Of a DNA stretch of 35,102 bases, positions 14,884 to 22,627 are shown one piece after another. A model generated the notes under the pieces. The model had not been told where the DNA came from, did not search any database, and saw only the letters and a program-made list of their open reading frames with translations. The translations under genes and the position numbers were made by a program. Source of the DNA: Pseudomonadota bacterium (GTDB taxonomy: Bacteria; Pseudomonadota; Alphaproteobacteria; Caulobacterales; Caulobacteraceae); contig JAEZCL010000210.1 of the NCBI GenBank assembly GCA_023433585.1, positions 1 to 35,102 of the forward strand, written 5' to 3'. The stretch's first letter is position 1; each line of letters opens with the position of its first letter.

Positions 14884-16743
14884 TTGAGCACGAGGGATGG
14901 GGGAGGCGCGCTTTCGGCCGCGCCTCGCAAGACGTTTCTGGGACATCCGCGGGGGCTGGTGATCCTGTTCTTCACGGAGATGTGGGAGCGCTTCTCCTAC
15001 TACGGGATGAGGGCCCTGCTGGTCTTCTACCTGACCCAGCATTTCCTGTTCGGCCCGGCCGAGGCGCAGGGCATCTACGCCGCCTACGCCGCCCTGGTCT
15101 ATCTGATGCCCGTCATCGGCGGCATGATCGCCGATAAATATCTGGGGTCGCGCAAGGCCGTCATCATCGGCGCGGTCCTGCTGGTCGCCGGCCACTTCAC
15201 CATGGCCTTCGAGGGCACCGGCGCCCGGGACTATCTCACGGTCGGCGAGACGGAATATGTGCTGGAGGTCGAGGGACGCGGCCAGGATCGCAGCATCTTC
15301 GCGGTCAACGGCGACGAGCGCACCCAGATCGTCATTTCCGCTGAAGGCGTCTCCACCGTCGGCGCCGAACCCGCAGCCGCCATGGCGGCGGACGCCGTCG
15401 GCGGCGCGATCGCCGAGGATGTCACCGGCGAGCAGCTTCTGGGCGCCGCCGACCCGCAGACCGATGCGATCACCGCCGACGGCGCCGCCGTCGCGGCCGC
15501 GCCGGCCGCTGCGGGCTTCCCCGCCAGTGTCGGGGCGGACGAGTACAGCATCCGCACGGTGCGCGATCTTCAGGCTGAACCGATCCTGTTCCTGGCCCTG
15601 TCTTTCATCATCGTGGGGGTCGGCTTCCTGAAGGCCAACATCTCCACGGTCGTGGGCGCCCTCTATGAAGAAAACGATCCGCGCCGGGACGGCGGTTTCA
15701 CCATCTTCTATGTGGGCATCAACCTGGGTTCGCTCCTGGCGACCGGCGCCTGTTCCTACCTGGGTTTCACCTATGGCTGGGCCTATGGCTTCGGCCTGGC
15801 CGGCATCGGCATGCTCGCCGGCCTTGTCACCTTCATTCTTGGCCAGGGCTGGCTGGAGGGCCGGGGGGAGCCGCCGGTTCCCCTGGCCGGGCGCAAGATT
15901 CTGGGCGTGCCCATGGCGCCGTTCTTCTGGGTCGCGGGCCTCGTCGCCGTGTTTCCGACCTGGTTGCTGATGCAGCGGCATGAACTGGTCGAGGCCATCC
16001 TGATCCCCGTCGCCGCCGTCACCTTCCTGCTGGTGGTCGGCTACACGGTCTTCAAGCTGAAGGGCGCCGAGCGGTCGCGGATGCTGGTGGCCGAGGTGCT
16101 GATCTTCTTCTCGGTCCTGTTCTGGGCCTTGTTCGAACAGGCCGGCTCCTCGCTCAGCCTGTTCGCGGACCAGTCCACCCAGATGCCGTCCTGGTTCAAC
16201 GCCGGCTACACCCAGATGATCAACCCCGGCATCATCGTCATCGGCGGCCCGATCGTGGCGGCCCTGTGGGTCTGGTTGGGCAAGCGCGGGCGTGAACCTT
16301 CCACGCCGGTGAAATTCTCGTTCGGCCTGATGCTGGTGGGCCTGGGCTTCCTGGTTCTGATGTGGGCGGCGGCCAACATGGCCAACGCGGACTTCCGCGT
16401 GCCGCTGCTGTTCCTGTTCCTGACCTATCTGCTGCACACCATGGGCGAGCTCTGTCTGTCACCGGTGGGGTTGTCGATGATCACCAAGCTGTCGGTGGAG
16501 CGGGTCGTGGGGCTGATGATGGGCGTCTGGTTCCTGTCCAGCTCCGTCGCGCACATCGTCGCGGGCATCATCGCCCAGGCGACGGCGACCGATACGGTCG
16601 CCGGTGTGGTGACGAACAGGGCCGAGGCGCTCAGCACCTACGGCTCGATCTTCGGGACCATCGGCTGGGTCGGCGTGGGAGTGGGCGTGTTCCTGCTGCT
16701 CATCTCACCCATCCTGAAGAAGGGCATGGCGGGCGTTCACTAG
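14884..16743 (+). CDS. Proton-dependent oligopeptide transporter (POT/PTR2) with periplasmic insertion
   Basis: A 619-residue inner-membrane symporter for di- and tripeptides. The N-terminal helix carries the proton-coupling motif ExxER in EMWERFSYYG (about 32-41), and the PTR2 signature FYVGINLGS lies in the first half. Helices 3 (about 92-108) and 4 (about 235-258) are separated by roughly 120 residues, where ordinary bacterial POTs have about ten. By topology this insertion is periplasmic: a hydrophilic beta-rich part (about 117-160), then an Ala/Gly/Asp-rich stretch. The start is TTG 14884, supported by GGGAG eight bases upstream and by the lack of an in-frame ATG before residue 33. No partner genes. 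Confidence 0.9.
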   Translation: MSTRDGGGALSAAPRKTFLGHPRGLVILFFTEMWERFSYYGMRALLVFYLTQHFLFGPAEAQGIYAAYAALVYLMPVIGGMIADKYLGSRKAVIIGAVLLVAGHFTMAFEGTGARDYLTVGETEYVLEVEGRGQDRSIFAVNGDERTQIVISAEGVSTVGAEPAAAMAADAVGGAIAEDVTGEQLLGAADPQTDAITADGAAVAAAPAAAGFPASVGADEYSIRTVRDLQAEPILFLALSFIIVGVGFLKANISTVVGALYEENDPRRDGGFTIFYVGINLGSLLATGACSYLGFTYGWAYGFGLAGIGMLAGLVTFILGQGWLEGRGEPPVPLAGRKILGVPMAPFFWVAGLVAVFPTWLLMQRHELVEAILIPVAAVTFLLVVGYTVFKLKGAERSRMLVAEVLIFFSVLFWALFEQAGSSLSLFADQSTQMPSWFNAGYTQMINPGIIVIGGPIVAALWVWLGKRGREPSTPVKFSFGLMLVGLGFLVLMWAAANMANADFRVPLLFLFLTYLLHTMGELCLSPVGLSMITKLSVERVVGLMMGVWFLSSSVAHIVAGIIAQATATDTVAGVVTNRAEALSTYGSIFGTIGWVGVGVGVFLLLISPILKKGMAGVH

Positions 16744-16803
16744 AGCATGATCGTTTTAGGCGGAACCGCGAAGCGGTTCCGGCTGAAGCGTGAATCATGC
16801 TCT
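16742..16803. repeat. Palindromic repeat unit A
   Basis: Perfect outer arms AGAGCATGAT (16742-16751) and ATCATGCTCT (16794-16803) enclose a second palindrome, GGAACCGC/GCGGTTCC (16762-16780), with a GAA loop. This is the GAGCATGATC...GCGAAGCGGTT element spread through alphaproteobacterial intergenic regions. It starts on the stop codon of the peptide transporter gene. Confidence 0.85.
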
Positions 16804-16815
16804 CGCTTTTATCTG

Positions 16816-16875
16816 GAGCTTGATTCACCGCATCGATGAAATCGCGAAGCGATGCCATCTCAACGGATCAGGCTC
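16816..16875. repeat. Palindromic repeat unit B
   Basis: Outer arms GAGCTTGAT (16816-16824) and ATCAGGCTC (16867-16875) pair at eight of nine positions. Inner arms GCATCG (16830-16835) and CGATGC (16850-16855) pair perfectly around ATGAAATCGCGAAG, keeping the GCGAAGC core seen in unit A. Confidence 0.7.
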
Positions 16876-16887
16876 TAGAGCGAAATC

Positions 16888-16937
16888 TGGACCATTTCTG
16901 GATTCAGGTCGGTTCGACCTGAAGCGAAAATGGTCCA
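16888..16937. repeat. Palindromic repeat unit C
   Basis: Perfect 10-bp outer arms TGGACCATTT (16888-16897) and AAATGGTCCA (16928-16937) enclose perfect inner arms TTCAGGTC (16903-16910) and GACCTGAA (16916-16923). Together with units A and B this makes three nested hairpins in tandem with about 12-base spacers. Confidence 0.8.
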
Positions 16938-16963
16938 GGCCCGCCCCCGACCTGAAACGACGA

Positions 16964-16993
16964 AGGCCCCGGGATCGCTCCCGGGGCCTTTTT
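16964..16993 (+). terminator. Rho-independent terminator
   Basis: A perfect 10-bp GC-rich stem (16964-16973/16980-16989) with a six-base loop is followed by a T tract (16989-16993) on the plus strand, so it ends plus-strand transcription from the peptide transporter gene. It may also slow minus-strand transcripts from the receptor gene, which ends at 17018, but there is no matching T-run on that side. Confidence 0.8.
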
Positions 16994-17017
16994 CATGCGC
17001 CGCCGTGCGCGGTTCAG

Positions 17018-19072
17018 TCAGAACGTCTTGCGCAATCTCAGCGACAGGAAGGTGCGCGGGTCGATTTCGCGGGTCTCGACGAAGGCGATGGGGCGCGCCG
17101 CCGTGCGGTCGGCATAGACCGTGCGGTCGATGACGAAATCGTCCCACACGTTCAACTGGGCGCGCAGCGACAGGGTGGGCGTGGGCTTGTACTCGGCGGC
17201 AAGTTCGAAATAGTCCGCACCCGCCCATTCCAGGGTCTGATCCGGGTCGTAGGTGGCCTGTCCCAGGCGCGGGATCCAGGCCACGCTCCAGTTCAGGCGC
17301 CAGGTCGGGATGTCCTGGGAGAACGACACCACCGCCTGGCGCGCGCGGATGCCCGAAATGGGACGCGCCTCGCCCGTGGTGGGATCGGTGACTTCGGTCG
17401 AGTTCCAGTCGTTGCGGAAGCCGAAGCGGCCGCCCGAGATTCCGAATCGGTCGGTGGGAATGACGATGTTGGCCGACAGCCGGTCCAGCGTGCCCTCGCC
17501 GATGTTTCCGACGGCCGACAGGCCGCCGTCCAGCGGCAGGCGATCGATGACGTTGTCGATGCGGTCATGGCGGTAGCCGAGCGAGATGATCCCCTCGTCC
17601 CAGAAGCGCCATTCATAGACCGCCTCGCCGACCCAGCGGGTCTCGGGCTCCAGATCCACGTTGCCGCCCATGACGTTCTCGTCCTCAAGGTCGGCGCTGG
17701 CGGCGAAATCACCGAAATCCAGCTGCCCCACCTCGCGCTCGAGGCGCAGGCGCAGCTGGTGGCCCTGCCTCGGCGTCCAGGTCATCTGGACGCGGGGCTT
17801 GGCGAAGAAGAAGGACTTCTCCTGGTTCGCGTCTCCGGACTGGCTGATGGTGGAGGATTCCAGGCGCACGCCGCCTTCCAGCAGCAGGTTCGGGCTGATG
17901 CGCCACGAGCCGCGGCCGAACACCTCGCCGCGCGTCTCCTCCACCGTCACCGAGGCCGAGGGCAGGGGCACGGGCGTTCCGCCGATGGAGAACGCCTGGA
18001 TCGTGTCCAGCCGATTGTAGGCCACCTCGCCGCCGCCCTCGAGCGTCAGGGTCTCGGAGCGCTCGAAGCGGACCAGGCCGCGCAGGATGGTTTCCGACAA
18101 GTCGCCGACCGATTCGAAGCGCTGTTCCGGCGACGGGACGCCGTTGGAGGCGTTGTAGGTGGAGATGGAGTCGAAATCCCCGAACTCGTGGATGAAACGC
18201 GTTTCCAGATTCAGACGCTCGCTGAGCGGGCGCGTATAGACCACGCCGAATTCGCCGAACGTCTCCTCATTGTCATAGCGGCTCTCGCGCAGGCTTCCCG
18301 GCGCGGTCAGGGTCTCGAACTGATGCCAGTCGCTGATGCCGTAGCGAGCGGTCAGGTCCGCCTTGCCGCCCAGCATGGGGGCCGAATAGTTGCCCCGGAT
18401 CGAGGTCGAGCCGCCGTAGCCGTCGTTGTAGAAATCCTCAGCCTGCAGCACGGTCCCGTCGGGCGCGCGACGGACGGAGGGGCCGACGCCGTTGGAATCG
18501 CTGGTGCCCATGCCGTCCGAAAGGGTCAAGCCCCAGGTGCGCTCGCCGTCGCGGGCGGTGAATTGATAGGAGCCGCCGTAAACGTCCTGGCCGCCGTCGA
18601 ACAGCATGGCGTTGAAAGTGGCGATGGACTGGCGGCTGGCCTCGCCGGAGGTGACCACGTTCACCACCACCGAATAACCCTGCATGTCGATGCCGGCGGC
18701 GCCGCCCCGGATCAGCTCGATGCGCACCACCTGCGAGGCCAGAGTGCGGCCCAGCACCGAAGAGCCTGTGTCGTTCTTGGAGGCCGGCCGCGATCCGTTG
18801 ATGAGGACGTTGCCCACCGTGCCTTCGAAGCCCCGGCCGCCGTCGCCGTCGTCCAGGCTGAAGCCCGGCACCCGGTTGACCATGTCCAGGGCCGTGTTGG
18901 GTTTCTGATCGGCGAAGAAGCCCGGCTCGAAGACCAGAACCTGCTGGCCGTTCGTGACGGCCGGCACGGAGGCGGGGGCGTCCTGGGACGGCGTGTCCTG
19001 GGCCGCGGCGACGCCGCCGAACGCCAGGGTCAGGGCGAGAGCGGATGAAGCCGCCAGAAGCGTCGAACGCAT
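17018..19072 (-). CDS. TonB-dependent outer-membrane receptor
   Basis: A 684-residue outer-membrane protein with a signal peptide (hydrophobic core to AAAQD, cleavage about residue 24). A plug domain follows (about 45-165, with VPGFSLDDGDGG, VLINGSRPASK and RIELIRGG), then a 22-strand-type barrel ending in RLRKTF with the C-terminal phenylalanine needed for barrel assembly. TonB receptors take up siderophores, cobalamin, glycans or other large solutes; no substrate hint is visible, and no clear TonB box stands out. The start at 19072 has a perfect GGGAGG five bases upstream, but that Shine-Dalgarno can pair with an upstream CCTCCC (see 19078-19100). Transcribed alone. Confidence 0.9.
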   Translation of the reverse strand: MRSTLLAASSALALTLAFGGVAAAQDTPSQDAPASVPAVTNGQQVLVFEPGFFADQKPNTALDMVNRVPGFSLDDGDGGRGFEGTVGNVLINGSRPASKNDTGSSVLGRTLASQVVRIELIRGGAAGIDMQGYSVVVNVVTSGEASRQSIATFNAMLFDGGQDVYGGSYQFTARDGERTWGLTLSDGMGTSDSNGVGPSVRRAPDGTVLQAEDFYNDGYGGSTSIRGNYSAPMLGGKADLTARYGISDWHQFETLTAPGSLRESRYDNEETFGEFGVVYTRPLSERLNLETRFIHEFGDFDSISTYNASNGVPSPEQRFESVGDLSETILRGLVRFERSETLTLEGGGEVAYNRLDTIQAFSIGGTPVPLPSASVTVEETRGEVFGRGSWRISPNLLLEGGVRLESSTISQSGDANQEKSFFFAKPRVQMTWTPRQGHQLRLRLEREVGQLDFGDFAASADLEDENVMGGNVDLEPETRWVGEAVYEWRFWDEGIISLGYRHDRIDNVIDRLPLDGGLSAVGNIGEGTLDRLSANIVIPTDRFGISGGRFGFRNDWNSTEVTDPTTGEARPISGIRARQAVVSFSQDIPTWRLNWSVAWIPRLGQATYDPDQTLEWAGADYFELAAEYKPTPTLSLRAQLNVWDDFVIDRTVYADRTAARPIAFVETREIDPRTFLSLRLRKTF

Positions 19073-19077
19073 GTGAT

Positions 19078-19100
19078 CCTCCCGAAACTGTCGAGGGAGG
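19078..19100 (-). promoter_or_regulatory. Hairpin covering the Shine-Dalgarno of the TonB receptor gene
   Basis: On the minus-strand mRNA, CCUCCC (19100-19095) can pair perfectly with GGGAGG (19083-19078), the ribosome-binding site five bases before the AUG, around an 11-base loop. Such pairing could lower translation or make it responsive to temperature or a factor. The six-base GC-rich stem is seen directly; regulation is inference. Confidence 0.45.
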
Positions 19101-19167
19101 TGTGCCTGAACCGCGCCTGAAAGGACCAGTTACATCCTTGAAATGTAGATTAAATTACCGACACATC

Positions 19168-19183
19168 ATTACGGCCGCGTAAT
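19168..19183 (-). promoter_or_regulatory. AT-rich palindrome between tldD and the receptor gene
   Basis: Arms ATTACG (19168-19173) and CGTAAT (19178-19183) form a perfect inverted repeat just after the tldD stop, next to an unusually AT-rich stretch (about 19141-19170) that probably holds the receptor promoter on the minus strand. It could be an operator for the receptor gene or a weak terminator of tldD; no T-run follows. Confidence 0.35.
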
Positions 19184-19192
19184 GGGGCGGGC

Positions 19193-20623
19193 TCAGATCG
19201 CCGTGCCTCCGACGGTCAGGCCGCTGATCTTCAGGGACGGCTGGCCGATGCCCACGGGCACGCCCTGGCCGGCCTTGCCGCAGGTGCCGACGCCCGGATC
19301 GAAGGCGAAGTCATTGCCGATCATTCTGACATTCTTCAGCGCCGTGGCCCCGTCGCCGATCAGGGTGGCCCCGCGCACCGGGCGGGTGACCCTGCCGTCC
19401 TCGATCAGATAGGCCTCGGTGCACTGGAACACGAACTTGCCGTTGGTGATGTCCACCTGGCCGCCGCCGAAATTGACGGCGTAGAGGCCGCGCTTCGTGG
19501 AGGCGATCATCTCGTCCAACGTATGGGCGCCGCCCTCCATGAAGGTGTTGGTCATGCGCGGCATGGGCATGTGGGCGTAGGACTGGCGCCGCCCGTTGCC
19601 GGTGGCGTTCATGCCCAGAAGGCGCGCCGACATCCGGTCCTGCATCAGACCCACCATGATCCCGTCCTCGATCAGGACGGTGCGGCCCGTGGGCGTGCCC
19701 TCGTCGTCGACGGACAGCGATCCTCGGCGTCCGGCGATGGAGCCGTCGTCCACCACCGTCACGCCCGGCGCGGCAACCCGTTCACCCATCATGCCGTTGA
19801 AGACGGACGAGCCCTTCCTGTGGAAGTCGCCCTCGAAGCCGTGACCCACCGCCTCGTGCAGCAGCACGCCGGGCCAGCCGGGGCCCAGCACCACGTCCAT
19901 CTCGCCCGCCGGGCAGTCCACCGCGTCCAGATTGACCAGGGCCTGGCGCAGGGCCTCGTCGGTCTGGGCGCGCCAGCGCTCGGGTGTGATCCAGGCCTCG
20001 AGGCCGGTGCGGCCGCCCGCGCCGGTCCCGGCGGATTCGCGCCGTCCGTCCCGCTCGACCGTCACCGAGACGTTCAGGCGCACCAGCGGGCGCACGTCGC
20101 GCAGCAGGCGGCCGTCCGCGCGCAGGATCTCCACGGCCCGGCGCTCGCCGCTGAGGGAGGCCGAGACCTGAACCACGCGCGGGTCGGCGGCGCGGGCGTA
20201 GGCGTCGATCTGTTCCAACAGGGCGATCTTGTCCGAGAAGGCGGGGGCGGCCAGCGGGTCGTCCTCGCCGTAGAGTTTCTGATTGGTGGCGCGCGGCGCC
20301 TCGGCGGCGACGCCCGTATGGCCGCGCTTGGCCAGGGCGGCGCTGTCGGCGGCGCGCCTCAGGGCGGCTTCGGAGATTTCGTTGGCGTGGCTGTAGCCGG
20401 CAGTCTCGCCCGCCACGACGCGCAGCCCGAATCCCTCTGCGGCGTCATAGGACGCGCCCTTCAGCCGCCCGTCGTCGAACACCAGGCTCTCGGATTCGGT
20501 GCGCTCCAGGAACAGCTCGCCGTCGTCGGCCCCGTGCAGCGCCTCCTCCAGCACCGATCGGGCGCGATCGGCGCCGACGCCGGAGGTTTCGAGCAGAGAC
20601 GGAACGGCGGCGGGCACGGTCAT
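19193..20623 (-). CDS. tldD: Metalloprotease TldD
   Basis: A 476-residue cytoplasmic protease of the TldD/PmbA (TldE) family. TldD is the catalytic partner of the TldD/TldE heterodimer, which digests unfolded peptides and matures some peptide natural products. The zinc motif HEAVGH (His256, Glu257, His261) within LLHEAVGHGFEGD distinguishes it from TldE. The N-terminal domain (1-180) and the beta-barrel C-terminal part, with GNGRRQSYAHMP and the closing LKISGLTVGG, are complete. ATG 20623 is preceded by AAGGA at seven bases; a longer open frame upstream is not real. No tldE gene is in the window, which is normal because the two are usually unlinked. Confidence 0.95.
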   Translation of the reverse strand: MTVPAAVPSLLETSGVGADRARSVLEEALHGADDGELFLERTESESLVFDDGRLKGASYDAAEGFGLRVVAGETAGYSHANEISEAALRRAADSAALAKRGHTGVAAEAPRATNQKLYGEDDPLAAPAFSDKIALLEQIDAYARAADPRVVQVSASLSGERRAVEILRADGRLLRDVRPLVRLNVSVTVERDGRRESAGTGAGGRTGLEAWITPERWRAQTDEALRQALVNLDAVDCPAGEMDVVLGPGWPGVLLHEAVGHGFEGDFHRKGSSVFNGMMGERVAAPGVTVVDDGSIAGRRGSLSVDDEGTPTGRTVLIEDGIMVGLMQDRMSARLLGMNATGNGRRQSYAHMPMPRMTNTFMEGGAHTLDEMIASTKRGLYAVNFGGGQVDITNGKFVFQCTEAYLIEDGRVTRPVRGATLIGDGATALKNVRMIGNDFAFDPGVGTCGKAGQGVPVGIGQPSLKISGLTVGGTAI

Positions 20624-20711
20624 GGGCGGTCCTTGGGGGCGATCCCTGAGGGCGATCCTCGGCGGGGCGGTCAGCCGTCTAGATAGGCGTTCGACCCGCG
20701 CCTTGGAACCG

Positions 20712-21443
20712 TCAGTCGTCCTGACGCACCCGACCCGAGCCGTGCACCTGGCTGTTGAGCTGGGCCGGGCGAACCTTGAGTTCGATGTCGCCGCTGCCGT
20801 GGACGGCGGCGTCCACCTGGCCGGTCGCCGCGATCTCGGCCGAACCCGAGCCGTGGACGGCGATCCGGGCGTCCTGGACGGACAGCCCGTCCATCTCGGC
20901 GTCGCCCGATCCATGGATTTCCAGGTCCAGAGTCCGGGCCCGACCGTAGGCCTCCACGTCGCCCGAGCCGTTCAGGCGCACGGTCAGGGTGTCCTGATCG
21001 TAGTCGCGGATCTCCAGCCGGTGCGAGCCGTGCATCTCGAAGCGGGTCACGGCGGGCGCGGTGACGGTGATGCGCAGGCGCCCGCCCCTGACGGCCTCGC
21101 CGTCGCGGCGGTCCAGGGTGAAGCGGCCGTCCTCGAAGCGGACGCGCTCCACATAGTCGGGATCGCCGCTGACCGTGACAGACGTCTCCTCGGCCTGGGC
21201 GTAGATGACGCGGGCGGGCAGTCGGACCTCCAGGGCCTCGCCCCCGGTCCAGTCCAGGGCGCGCTCGCTGACGGATTCGGAGCTCCAGTCGATGTCGTCG
21301 CTGGACACCCACGTCCAGGCGTCGCCGGGAATGCTCCAGCCGCCCCGGCGGAACTCATGGCCGCCGATGGCCGCGGCCCCCATGAGACAGGCGATGCTGA
21401 GGACCAGGGCGGCGACGGCGATGATGAACAGGTTGCGGATCAT
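20712..21443 (-). CDS. GIN-domain (DUF2807) putative envelope protein
   Basis: A 243-residue protein with one N-terminal hydrophobic segment (about 4-28; signal or anchor) and an exported beta-rich domain of the DUF2807 (GIN, head domain of putative autotransporter adhesins) family. From about residue 135 a repeat built around MHGSH, LNGSGD, IHGSGD, VHGSGS, VHGSGD and VHGSGR recurs about every 18-22 residues, as expected for a right-handed beta solenoid with one HGSG turn per coil. It is third in an operon with PadR and HAAS-domain genes, 13 bases after the second. In many bacteria this trio is conserved and GIN proteins are thought to sit in the envelope; the function is unknown. Confidence 0.82.
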   Translation of the reverse strand: MIRNLFIIAVAALVLSIACLMGAAAIGGHEFRRGGWSIPGDAWTWVSSDDIDWSSESVSERALDWTGGEALEVRLPARVIYAQAEETSVTVSGDPDYVERVRFEDGRFTLDRRDGEAVRGGRLRITVTAPAVTRFEMHGSHRLEIRDYDQDTLTVRLNGSGDVEAYGRARTLDLEIHGSGDAEMDGLSVQDARIAVHGSGSAEIAATGQVDAAVHGSGDIELKVRPAQLNSQVHGSGRVRQDD

Positions 21444-21456
21444 GACGCCCTCGCTT

Positions 21457-22017
21457 TCAGGATTGGATGGCGGGTTTCAGGAGGCGGTAGTGCAGCCGCC
21501 CGAACCAGACCAGGCCGTTGACCAGCCAGATGGTCAGAATGGTCAGGATGGCCGCCGCCGCGACGGCGCCGCCCATCATGCCCAGGCCCAGAAGGATGGC
21601 GAAGGCGATCCCGCCGGGCGGGTCGAAGAACGGCCCGGCCGCCAGCACGGCCCCGCCGCCGATGAAGACGCCGATGGCCCCCAGGAACAGTCCGGCCAGG
21701 GTGCTGACCACCGCCGTCAGAAGCGGCAGCAGGATCAGGATGTCGACGGCGCCCAGACCCACCAGGGCCATGACGGCGCCGGCGGCGGAGGCGGGATTGC
21801 GCTCTTCCTCCCACCGCTTGAGCCCGGCTTCCAGGCGCAGTTCGCGCGCCAGGCGGCCCGGATCGCCCAGGGCGGCGGCCACCTCGGCCTCGGCCCGGCC
21901 CTCTGCGGCGCCGTCGGCGAAATGGGTTTCATAGTCCGTCAGGATCTCGGCCTGGACCGCAGGCGGCAATCCGGCCAGGCCCCGACGAAGGCGTTGCATG
22001 AAGTCGGTGCGGGTCAT
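21457..22017 (-). CDS. HAAS-domain (DUF1700) membrane protein
   Basis: A 186-residue protein. Residues 1-75 are the HAAS (DUF1700) helical domain, with LRRGLAGLPPAVQAEILTDYETHF followed by ALGDPGRLARELR, cytoplasmic and thought to sense or transmit signals. Residues about 85-175 contain three or four transmembrane helices rich in Gly and Ala. HAAS proteins are typically encoded next to PadR regulators, as here: its ATG overlaps the PadR stop (ATGA), so the two are translationally coupled. The GIN-domain gene follows after 13 bases. Confidence 0.85.
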   Translation of the reverse strand: MTRTDFMQRLRRGLAGLPPAVQAEILTDYETHFADGAAEGRAEAEVAAALGDPGRLARELRLEAGLKRWEEERNPASAAGAVMALVGLGAVDILILLPLLTAVVSTLAGLFLGAIGVFIGGGAVLAAGPFFDPPGGIAFAILLGLGMMGGAVAAAAILTILTIWLVNGLVWFGRLHYRLLKPAIQS

Positions 22018-22370
22018 GCGGTCTCTCCCGTTTCGGCAGGGTGGGCGCGGGCGTCGTCCAGAAGCGTGTCCACGGCGCGGGTGAAAGCGGTCCATTCCGC
22101 CTTCTGCGACGTCAGGGCGGCGCGCCCGGCGTCGGTCAGGCGGTAATATTTGCGCGAGGGGCCGGCCGGCGACTGGACCATGTAGGTCTCGACCAGGCCG
22201 TCGGACTGCATCCGGCGCATCAGCGGGTAGATGGTGCCTTCGCCCATGTCGACCGCCTCGGACAGCCGGCCGGCGATCTCGTAGGCGTAAGAATCGCCTC
22301 GGTCGAGCAGGGCCAGGACGCACAGCGCCAGGACGCCCTTCTTCAACTGTATCTCTATGGCTTCAGGCAC
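22014..22370 (-). CDS. PadR-family transcriptional regulator
   Basis: A 118-residue winged-helix repressor. It has the PadR pattern KKGVLALCVLALL, then SYAYEIAGRLSEA, GEGTIYPLMRRMQSDGLV (recognition region) and SRKYYRLTDAGR (wing), with a C-terminal dimerisation helix. PadR proteins usually repress their own operon and release DNA on binding a ligand. Start GTG 22370 has GGAGGG six bases upstream. The direct repeat CAAGGTA at 22405-22428, in the upstream region shared with coxB, is a candidate operator. It heads the PadR/HAAS/GIN operon. Confidence 0.9.
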   Translation of the reverse strand: MPEAIEIQLKKGVLALCVLALLDRGDSYAYEIAGRLSEAVDMGEGTIYPLMRRMQSDGLVETYMVQSPAGPSRKYYRLTDAGRAALTSQKAEWTAFTRAVDTLLDDARAHPAETGETA

Positions 22371-22404
22371 CTCGAGCCCTCCGTTGCACAGGGATCGTCT
22401 AACG

Positions 22405-22428
22405 CAAGGTATCTATCATCACAAGGTA
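22405..22428. promoter_or_regulatory. Direct repeat CAAGGTA, candidate PadR operator
   Basis: CAAGGTA occurs at 22405-22411 and again at 22422-22428, 17 bp apart start to start, about 35-60 bp upstream of the PadR start codon. The region is AT-richer than its surroundings and should hold the PadR operon promoter. The spacing is not a whole number of helical turns, so a single-face dimer site is not assured. Confidence 0.35.
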
Positions 22429-22573
22429 GCATGCAAAACATGACGGCGAATTAATCCGGCCTTGCGACGGCCCTGCGACCGTGTGTTGCGCCTCCGATGC
22501 TTGGCAAGCGCGAGGCGAGCCGATATGGACCGGCGCAGAACGCTGCGGCGCCAGCCGGCCCCGCGACACCTGT

Positions 22574-22590
22574 TTGCGAATGCTTCGCAA
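22574..22590. promoter_or_regulatory. Hairpin in the coxB leader
   Basis: TTGCGAA (22574-22580) and TTCGCAA (22584-22590) are perfect inverted repeats around a three-base TGC loop, 38 bp before the coxB start. It is either an operator or an RNA hairpin in the coxB 5' leader; no regulator can be named. Confidence 0.35.
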
Positions 22591-22627
22591 CTGGTTGAAG
22601 CAGAACGGAATGATGAGGATTTCTCGA

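Noticed and set aside
16790..19048. A 752-codon open frame on the plus strand opposite the TonB receptor
   Set aside because: It has a composition typical of antisense shadows in high-GC DNA (rich in Arg, Gly, Ala, His), starts inside the palindromic repeats, and shows no domain motif; the minus-strand receptor has a signal peptide, plug and C-terminal Phe.
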